Shown: positions 57,626-64,000 of the stretch, piece after piece
Position numbering within the stretch: the first letter of the stretch is position 1
Layout: every line of letters begins with the position of its first letter
Assembly (NCBI GenBank): GCA_031763025.1
Contig: JASSKH010000014.1
Coordinates: forward strand, 13,818,022-13,882,021
From: Macrocystis pyrifera
Taxonomy: Eukaryota > Sar > Phaeophyceae > Laminariales > Laminariaceae
Reading direction: 5' to 3'
Length of the DNA stretch: 64,000 nt
The notes under the pieces: generated by a model
What the model saw: only the letters and a program-made list of their open reading frames with translations
What the model was told of the DNA's origin: nothing
Databases searched by the model: none
Made by a program: the position numbers and the translations under genes

Positions 57626-58033
57626 CTCGAAAATAGCCTTGTTTTCCTCGGAAACGAACCAAAACTTGTACCCGTTGTAAGTAGCCTCGTGCTGCTCCGT
57701 GCCGTACATGGCCGGCTGGTTCTCGGGAAGCGAGAGATAGGAGACCAAATCTGCGCCCTTCATCACGGGATCCCCAGTAAAATTCTCACTGCACTCCCAT
57801 GTGTGGTGCCCGCTAGTATTCGTGGAAACAAAATTGCTGTCGCGCTTGCTTGCTCCTTGCCGCCCAGACAACCGGCGAGGGAAAAAGCCCGCGGTCCTCA
57901 CCGAGACCACCAAGACCCCCACTGCAAGCAGCAGCGTGAACAGGAACCCCGGCCAGGTCGATCTCTTGGTTCGTTTCTCTGCCGAGTTCGCTGAGGGGAT
58001 GAGAAAGTCCTTCTCTCCGGACGTACTGCTCAT
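57626..58033 (-). CDS. YHS-domain membrane protein, exon 1 of 3
   Basis: This is the first coding exon: 408 nt, residues 1-136, ATG at 58033 with A at -3. Residues 28-50 are strongly hydrophobic after a basic stretch, so the product is probably a signal-anchored single-pass membrane protein. Residues 88-136 start the YHS domain, with the motif DPVMKGADLVSYL and then a Y-N-G-Y-K-F-W-F-V strand. The exon ends after a Glu codon at a GTGAG donor (57621-57625), phase 0. The open frame runs past the donor, but that stretch loses family resemblance and enters a SINE, so it is intron. Exons 2 and 3 are 27.5 and 55.9 kb away on the same strand and complete the domain. YHS domains occur in metal-handling and many uncharacterised proteins; the role here is unknown. 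No promoter motif was recognised upstream. Confidence 0.85.
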
Positions 58034-58339
58034 GGTGATTCGAGAAGCACGGCTTTTTTCACCTTGGGATTAAAGAGCTCTTTGCGGCCACTTCGTTCGC
58101 AACTTGATGTCACCGGTGGCCTCGAAGCCTACCTGCTGACCTTGTGCTGCGCTTCAGATGTTTTGGCAAGCCTCTTTGAGATGACGGGCCGATCACGTAT
58201 ATCCTCTCGCTGCTGGGGGAATACTGGAAGAGCTGGCCAAAGAGAAGGTGCCGCGGGATCGCGGGCACTGTTTACGGTCACCTGGCCGTCACGGTTCAAC
58301 TTCTGACTCATCTAACATAACAATGGAGTATAGACGACA
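58034..58339 (-). other. 5' flank of the YHS gene
   Basis: This GC-rich stretch upstream of the start codon should hold the 5' UTR and promoter. A 60-codon minus-strand frame (58129-58311) begins with ATG upstream of the main start; it could be an upstream ORF or a missed exon. No TATA box was recognised. Confidence 0.4.
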
Positions 58340-58865
58340 CGTACTATTCAGGTTTCATTCCATGACCCAGAGAAACTAAACGAAACAAGGAGGAAAAAAA
58401 CAAAACAAAAACAGAGACAAAATTCGAAAGAGAAAAAGAAACAAGAAAAAAGAAACAAATATACAGCAACAAACCATTGTACCCCCCCCGGAGGGGATCT
58501 GGCAGACACTTGAAAAAAACGAGCTACAAACAAAAAATGGAAAAAAAGAAAACACCACTATTAATAGTCGTCAACAGAGTAATACTAAGAACCAAGGGAA
58601 AAATAACAGTCAAACCAAACAAAGCACAAGGCATGCTCCAGGTAGCGGCAGCAGTTTATGGTACGAGTAGCACAGCCTGGGTCTCCCTGCTGGCCCGCCT
58701 GGTACCTTGCTATCCTGTCTGCCGCCATCGTCCAGCGTTCGTCAACTATGCCCGGCCCATCGGCGTCAGACAATACGAAACAAGCAAAGCAGGCTCGTCA
58801 CCCACCACCCACGCCACACGACTCGTTCAAAAAGGCTTATCAATCGGAGAAAGGAAGAGAAAGAA
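58340..58865 (+). mobile_element. Family-B retroposon, middle and tail
   Basis: TTCCATGACCCAGAGAAACT, an A/G-rich body, CAGCAACAAACCATTGTACC, GCAGACACTTGAAAAAAACG, then GTAGCGGCAGCAGTTTATG and the CGTCAGACAATACGAAACAA tail. CTATTAATAG lies near 58558. Confidence 0.72.
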
Positions 58866-58974
58866 AATATAGTAAAAATCACATAAGGTCAACGCAAGGA
58901 AGACAATAAAATGAAACAAAAATAAACAAAAACAACAGGAAGACAAAGGAAGACCACGTTTGAACCAGCTGCAT

Positions 58975-59110
58975 CAGTTGGTGGTACGAGTAGCATAGGC
59001 ATGTTCTACTTCTTAGTCTGCCCGGTACCTGGCTACCCTATCTGTCATCTCTTTCCTACTCTCGTCCACTGCAGTTTCCCTTCTACTTCTCTTCCCCCCC
59101 CTCTCCGCAT
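58975..59110 (+). mobile_element. Family-B tail fragment, degenerate
   Basis: GGTACGAGTAGCATAG, TCTACTTC..AGTCTGCC, TACCTGGCTACCCTATCTG and CTCGTCCACTG match the tail of the longer copies. Confidence 0.5.
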
Positions 59111-59276
59111 TCCCTTGGGCGGGTTTTCTGCTACTCCTCTTGTTGCCCCTCCTCCTCCCATTCCCTTGGACACCACCCACGGCGGATGCGCGGCGCTGCC
59201 TACTCAGCTCAGCCTCAGCCTCGCTTGGTAGTAATTTTCATTCTTTTTCGGTAATATTTGTCTTACCTTTGTTTGA

Positions 59277-59455
59277 AAATATATAAAAACAGATCATCAA
59301 CCAGCTGTGCTCTAGCAGAATGAAGTAAATGTGGTGCCCAGCAATTTGATACCAACCACTGACCAGGTATTATATCAGCAAGACGATGAAAATACGTAAT
59401 CTGTGAGCTCGACTGATTAAAATTTGAATTGTTGATACCCAATTTTGCACGCTGG
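59277..59455 (+). repeat. Dispersed repeat D, copy 2
   Basis: It matches 4816-4995 in block order. It carries an extra AACCACTGACC inside the ATACC/AGGTATT segment. Confidence 0.6.
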
Positions 59456-59589
59456 GTAATACGCCTACTATTGTACTATTATTTACGTATTTCATTTATA
59501 GATGGGAGTTGTGCACAATTTACGATAACACATGTATTTATATACGTATCTGGTAGGAGTTAATATCGAAGTTTGGTACAACTCGAAAT

Positions 59590-60015
59590 TTCTTGATTAA
59601 TTTCGTAATTCGGGGTGGTAATGGATGGGAACAGACGACCACGAATGTTTCTTGTACGGGAAGAGGCAAGTCAGGTCCGCCGGAGGCGTTGCCACGACGG
59701 TACGGAACGATAATTTTGTACGGGAGAGATTTTATCGGCGGGAGGGGGGACGGTATTTTTTCGGTGTCACGGCGGGACGGGACGGTAATTTGTCGGTGTC
59801 ACGGCGGGACGGGACGGTCATTTTTATGTGTCACGGCGGTACGGGACGGTAAGTTCCAACGGGAGAGATTTTATAGGCGGGACGGGACGGTAAGTGACGA
59901 CGGTCAGGGATTATGTCGGCGGGACGGGACGGCGGGACCATTTGACGGCGATTTTATCGTGCCGTCCCGTCCCGTCCCGCCGTTACCGCCGTTACCGTCC
60001 CACCGAAATTACCGT
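59590..60015 (+). repeat. GGGACGG-rich degenerate tandem repeat, second locus
   Basis: Repeated CGGCGGGACGGGACGGTA units with T-rich spacers. From 59958 the motif appears in inverted orientation (CCGTCCCGTCCCGTCCCGCC), making a large potential hairpin with the preceding units. Confidence 0.78.
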
Positions 60016-60252
60016 GATAAGCCTTGGTCTTTTTGCTCTTTCTTTTTGGTCCTGCTTGTGTTGTTGTTTCTCGCACCCGGTACGCTGACATTTCACTTGC
60101 TTGACACTTGAATTTATTTACGATCACTTTTTATTTTTGGTCTTCCTCTGTCTCACAGTCTGCGACCACGGAATCAGTGTATCTCTAGGATAACGAATCA
60201 GGACGAGCACTGGGTGTACTGATGAAGCTGGGTACGTAGAAAGGACGATTTA

Positions 60253-60253
60253 A

Positions 60254-60306
<53 letters not shown>
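60253..60306 (+). repeat. (TTG)n microsatellite
   Basis: An uninterrupted TTG run of about 18 copies, immediately before a family-B head. Confidence 0.95.
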
Positions 60307-60675
60307 TTTCTTCACATTAAACCGTTCTTCCTACCCGTCGACATCCAGCACAACCAGTGTCCGTGCCGATTCTTCTATCGTAGAGAGATACAAGTTCTGT
60401 GGTCACAAAGCTACGCCACAGCGCCACAAAGATACTACGTTGCCACGTATGCAATGCAATGCCATGTCTTCATACTGCGTACGACAGGCACGACATACAC
60501 ATTCCATGACCTGGAGAAACTAAACGAAACAAAGAGAAAGAAAAACAAAAACAAAGACAATTCGAAAAAGAAAAAACAAACAAACAAACAAATATATACC
60601 TGGTGTATGTATGTAACAACAAACCATCGTACCCCCCCCGCAGACACTTGGAAAGAAGGAGCTAAAAAAACAAAT
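60307..60675 (+). mobile_element. Family-B retroposon, short form, apparently full length
   Basis: It starts TTTTTTCTTCACATTAAACC and has GTCGACATCCAGCACAACCA, TGTCCGTGCCGATTCTTC, CAAGTTCTGTGGTCACAAAG, CGTACGACAGGCACGACATA, an A/G-rich body with an ACCTGGTGTA segment, CAGACACTTGGAAAG and GGAGCTAAAAAAAC. No open frame of note; likely non-autonomous. Confidence 0.72.
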
Positions 60676-60948
60676 GAAGACAACATTATTATCGCGCAGC
60701 TTGGAACGTTTGAGTATAAACTATTTAATCAGTTGAACTGACAGCTGGCGTATTTCATAAATTTGTTAGAAAATAATTCATTTTTTTCATCTCGTCCTTG
60801 TTGCTCTATAAAAACACACTCTGGACAATGGACACAACAATAATAGTCTATTGCTTCGACAATAGACGAGGGGGGTAATCTATCGATGTACATTTTCTGC
60901 GACAATAGATGGTGAAATTTATCTATCGACAAATGTTGTCGGCGACAA

Positions 60949-61286
60949 TTTTTTTTTTTTTTTTTTTTTTTTTCATCATTACTTTTACTTTCCAGCCCAC
61001 TCGTAGGAGGTTTTACCCTCGACGATCTTCTGGACAAGCCGTGGTCACAGGTGTCGTCCCTTCTCCCCCCCGGTACGTGCCTTTAGTTTTTATCGCGCAT
61101 AGGGTTCAGCATTCCCACTGCTCGTCGATTTTCATCGAATGTACAGCTAACTCACGCTCTCGCGCTTTCCGCTAATCAATTTTATGCAAGAAAAAGTCCC
61201 TATGAGCATGCACTCGGTGAGACTCGAACTCACGAAATTGATCTTGATAGGCTCGCGGACCACCTACCAAGCCACCGGGGACGCCG
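60949..61286 (-). mobile_element. SINE-A copy, full length
   Basis: T tract 60949-60973 (poly(A) on the minus strand), full body, and a tRNA-like head ending ACCGGGGACGCCGG. B box on the minus strand GAGTTCGAGTCTC. Confidence 0.9.
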
Positions 61287-61375
61287 GTTCAATACGAGTA
61301 GACTGGTGATACTGCCGATCGATAGACATTGTCCAACACAATAGATGGTGAACTTCGTCCATCTATGGCCATTTG

Positions 61376-62115
61376 TTTTTTTTTTTTTCTAGCTCCATTT
61401 TTTCAAGTGTCTGCCAGATCCCCTGCGGGTGGGTACGATGGTTTGTTGCTATACTGAAGTATATACATATACCAGGTATATTTTTGTTTCTTTTTTTTTT
61501 GTTTCTTTTCTCTTTCGCATTGTCTTTGTTTTGATTTGTTTTTTTTTTCTTTGTTTCGTTTTTGTTTTTCTAGGTCATGGAATGGGTATGTCGTACCTGT
61601 CGTACGCAGTAAGATGACATGGCATTGCATTGAATACGTGGCAACGTAGTCCCCGGTTGCTTGGGTAGGTGGTCCGCGTGCCTGTCAATACCAATTTCGT
61701 GGGTTCAAGTCCCACCGAGTGCATGCTCATAGGGACTTTTTCTTGCATAAAAAATTGATAAGCGGAAAGCGCGAAAGCGTGAGTTGGCTACATTCGATCA
61801 AAATCGACGAACAGTGGGAATGCTGAACCCTATGCGCGACAAAAATAAAGGCACGTACCGGGGGGGAGAAGGGACGACACCTGTGACCACGGCTTGTCCA
61901 GAAGGTCGTCGAGGGTAAAACCCCCGACGAGTGGGCTGGGAAGTAAAAGTGATGGATTAAAAAAAAAAAAAAAAAAAAAAACTATCTCTGTGTAGCTTTG
62001 TGACCACAGAACTTGTATCTCTCTAGGATTGAAGATAAAGAGATGAAGAATCGGCACGGACACTGGTTGTGCTGGATGTCGACGGGTAGAAAGAACGGTT
62101 TAATGTGAAGAAAAC
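61376..62115 (-). mobile_element. Family-B retroposon split by a SINE-A
   Basis: The minus-strand element runs from the head (62115 downward: CTTCACATTAAACCGTTCTT, GTCGACATCCAGCACAACCA) to GGAGCTAG and an A-rich tail complementary to 61376-61388. The SINE at 61646-61981 interrupts it in the GTAG|TATCT-equivalent segment known from 60307-60675. Confidence 0.8.
61646..61981 (+). mobile_element. SINE-A copy, full length, inside family B
   Basis: It begins at GTAGTCCCCGGTTGC, keeps the B box GGTTCAAGTCCC and ends in ~24 A (61958-61981). Because the surrounding family-B sequence is known intact elsewhere, this copy fixes both SINE ends. Confidence 0.9.
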
Positions 62116-62142
62116 AACAACAACACAACATTGCAGGCGACA

Positions 62143-62440
62143 ACAGAATGTGCGAGATGTCGATCGATGGCCATTGCCGGCCACGATAGATTGTGCGAGA
62201 TGTCTATCAACCCATTGGTGACCACAATAGATTGTGCGAGAGGTCTATCGATGGCCATTGCGGGCCACAATAGATTATGCGAGAGGTCTATCGACGGCCA
62301 TTGTCGACCACAATAGATTGTGCGATATGTCTATCGATGGCCGTTGCCGGCCACAATAGATTGTACGAGATGTCTATCGATGGCCATTGCCGGTCATAAT
62401 AGATTGTACAAGCTATCCATCGATAACCATCTCGACGATA
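62143..62440 (+). repeat. 43-bp tandem repeat, six to seven units
   Basis: Unit: GTCTATCGATGGCCATTGCC followed by GGCCACAATAGATTGTGCGA and GAT. CCATTG or CCGTTG recurs at 62171, 62212, 62255, 62298, 62341 and 62384. Repeat C copy 1 holds only about one such unit. Confidence 0.88.
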
Positions 62441-62670
62441 TTTTGCACTCATCCCACGATATACGAGGTATGTATGTCATGTTCTGTCTGTATGTGGTAG
62501 TTTGAACCGACGTCATGTTGTGGACACCATACGCTCTCACACTCATTTGAAGAAAACATTATATATATATAGATGTCGCCATTAATTGAAACTCGCGCAC
62601 CAAGATCTTGGTAACTGTCATCAACTTGTGTGCCCTCTTAGTTTCGGAAATTGACTCTATTTACTACCCT

Positions 62671-62869
62671 TGCTTTGTCCTACAGTCTATTAGCTCCACT
62701 TTGAATAAAACGTGGACCATTAAACTCAAACCATCTTAAGCTGAAAATTCTTATCTTTCCGTTTCTCGTCTCGAGTTTGTTTGTCCCATACTGAAACCAA
62801 GAAAGTAAGAGTTATTTTTTTGGATGCTGGTCATCTATAGTTTAGATTATTTTTGTGTTCGGAAATAAA
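62671..62869. other. Spacer before the copia LTR
   Basis: AT-rich, nothing recognised. Confidence 0.5.
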
Positions 62870-63275
62870 TGTTAGGAAATAGGCCGTATGTACATAGCCT
62901 ATTGAGTCAATGCTTCGTAAGTTGCGGTTCAACTAATTACACCGCATTATGAGTAACGGGATATTTAGATGGCCTTTCAGCAGCTCTTGTAGTCGACGAG
63001 TTGCAGCGACAAGCCGCCGATAGACGTTGCTGTAAGAGGTCATCAAGACTGAGGAACTGGAGTGTTCGCACACCCCCCACGTTCACTCGTCAAACCACAT
63101 CTGAAATTACCACGGTTCATCGTCCTAAGCCTTTATTGCCCTCAAGCGGCCTTTTTCAAGAGTCATCCATTCTTCACATCCTGGACACACAGCGTGTCTG
63201 CTCGGTCAGTTTAACGACTGACAGCGCCAACCTTTGCAGCCTACTGTGCAGGAGTATCATCGAATATTCTTAACA
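62870..63275 (+). repeat. 5' LTR of the second copia element
   Basis: Starts TGTTAGGAAATAGG and ends GAATATTCTTAACA, giving the TG..CA ends with a 5-bp inverted repeat. The partner LTR is not in the window, so the boundary rests on these ends and the adjacent primer site. Confidence 0.7.
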
Positions 63276-63286
63276 GGTTATGAGCC
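63276..63286 (+). promoter_or_regulatory. Primer binding site matching initiator tRNA-Met anticodon arm
   Basis: GGTTATGAGCC is the complement of GGCTCATAACC, the anticodon loop and stem of initiator tRNA-Met. Drosophila copia uses an internal half-tRNA primer of this kind. It abuts the LTR end without a gap. Confidence 0.7.
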
Positions 63287-63502
63287 TCGTTGTTTCAGCG
63301 CGGCGCGCGCATCGGGAACCTTCGTGGACCCGGAGCAGGAGCAGCAGCTGGGGATTTTTACACAAAGCTTCTCAGCTTTATTTGGATTTTACACAAAGCT
63401 CCTCAGCTTTACTTTGATTTTTTCAGCGATCCGACGACACAGCTCGGTTCCGCCATTCAGCGGCCCGACATAGACTCGGGCGAGTTTGTCTGTTGATTTG
63501 CC

Positions 63503-63560
63503 TGTTCGTTTGTTTGTTTGTTTGTTTGTTTGTTTGTTTGTCTGTTCAGGTCTGTTTGTT
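63503..63560 (+). repeat. (TTTG)n microsatellite
   Basis: Eight or so TTTG units plus imperfect TCTG copies in the element's leader. A 33-bp duplication (ACACAAAGCT-CTCAGCTTTA) lies just upstream at 63359-63415. Confidence 0.9.
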
Positions 63561-63670
63561 TCTTGGTTTCTTTGTTTTTACAGTACAGCGACCAAGACTC
63601 GGATTCATCTTTTATCTACTAAATCGTGTGCTTCGAAGGAACAGATCCGCTTTAGCGTCGAGGGATCGCC

Positions 63671-64000
63671 ATGGAGGGCGTGGCGTCCAACAACACCCAG
63701 GCGGTCATCAAGAACTGCCCCGTCTTTGCCGACAGGAACAAGGAGTCGTTTCAAGAATACAAGAGCAACTGCGCGTCTGCCTGTCTCTCTACAGCAAGGC
63801 CGTATTCGAAGTGTTTCAAGGCAAGGCCCCGACATCACCTACTCTGGGCAGCACCGACACGCGACGCTTAATGCTGTCGCTGAGCACAAATGGCTACAGG
63901 CGAACCAAGATCTCTGGAGTGTTCTACTTTTCACCACATCTGGCTCCGCCAACAACACCGTCAAGAAGCTCGAGGGGAAGCGGCCAGAAGATGGAGCGGG
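63671..64000 (+). pseudogene. Copia gag N-terminal part, two frameshifts, runs off the window
   Basis: ATG at 63671 opens MEGVASNNTQAVIKNC. The frame shifts near 63758 to one reading LRVCLSLYSKAVFEVFQGKA, and again near 63872 to one reading EHKWLQANQDLWSVLLFTTS. Trp-x-x-Asn-x-x-Leu/Trp followed by a Leu-Leu-Phe-x-Thr segment and Gly-Ser-Ala is the usual pattern of copia-type gag (UBN2/Retrotran_gag). The remaining gag and pol are beyond the edge. Confidence 0.65.

Larger units (their letters stand above)
60820..62670 (+). repeat. Dispersed repeat C, copy 2, with nested insertions
   Basis: Host segments are 60820-60948, 61287-61375 and 62116-62670. Between them lie a SINE-A (60949-61286) and a family-B element that itself contains another SINE-A. 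The ends match copy 1 (ACACTCTGGAC... and GCGCACCAAGATCTTGGTAA, then CTTGTGTGC, AGTTTCGGAAATT). Confidence 0.7.
62870..64000 (+). mobile_element. Second Ty1/copia-type element, 5' part, truncated by the window
   Basis: The 406-bp LTR 62870-63275 (TGTTA...TAACA) is followed directly by GGTTATGAGCC and, 385 bp on, a degenerate gag. It differs from the copia element at 8178-20786 in LTR and gag sequence. Its 3' part lies outside the window. Confidence 0.75.

Noticed and set aside
62143..62440. CRISPR-like regular repeat array
   Set aside because: The units are head-to-tail with no unique spacers, and the sequence is eukaryotic; it is a 43-bp tandem repeat.

Overview
Overview. This is eukaryotic nuclear DNA: spliceosomal introns, LTR and non-LTR retrotransposons, tRNA-derived SINEs with poly(A) tails, satellites, and no bacterial operon structure. 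The gene content and very repeat-rich long introns fit a stramenopile such as a brown alga, but this is an inference. The species cannot be named from the sequence.

The host gene. The key result is that most of the window is one minus-strand gene in three coding exons: 57626-58033, 29947-30098 and 1573-1738. Joined at GT..AG sites with matching phases (0, then 2), they give 726 nt and an uninterrupted 241-residue protein. It has an N-terminal transmembrane segment and a YHS-type domain split across all three exons. The introns are about 27.5 kb (30099-57625) and 28.2 kb (1739-29946). Coding exons are 1.3% of the 56.5 kb coding span, and nearly every repeat described below lies inside these two introns.

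Downstream intron, 1739-29946. It holds dispersed repeats and GGGACGG arrays (2.9-5 kb). A Ty1/copia element (8178-20786) carries a nested chromodomain-type Ty3/gypsy element (11876-20319). Beyond it are a small 18-bp TIR element (21357-21592), an unidentified coding-like block (22.66-23.4 kb) and a roughly 6 kb array of ~87-bp units (23.7-29.76 kb).

Upstream intron, 30099-57625. It holds SINEs in both orientations, a LINE reverse-transcriptase relic (30.86-32.06 kb) and several copies of a second retroposon family. It also has tandem repeats, a hairpin element, a CAG-rich block (42.9-44.45 kb), a 3-kb foldback element (47107-50088), and a 300-bp inverted repeat whose arms lie 10 kb apart (46797-47095 and 56838-57142).

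Upstream of the gene, 58034-64000. More of the same repeats occur here, including a triple nest (SINE inside a family-B retroposon inside repeat C). At the window edge is the 5' LTR, primer site and broken gag of a second copia element.

Apart from the YHS gene I see no intact host gene. All retroelement reading frames carry stops, frameshifts or deletions. All coordinates, counts and similarities were read by eye; no alignment or database search was run.
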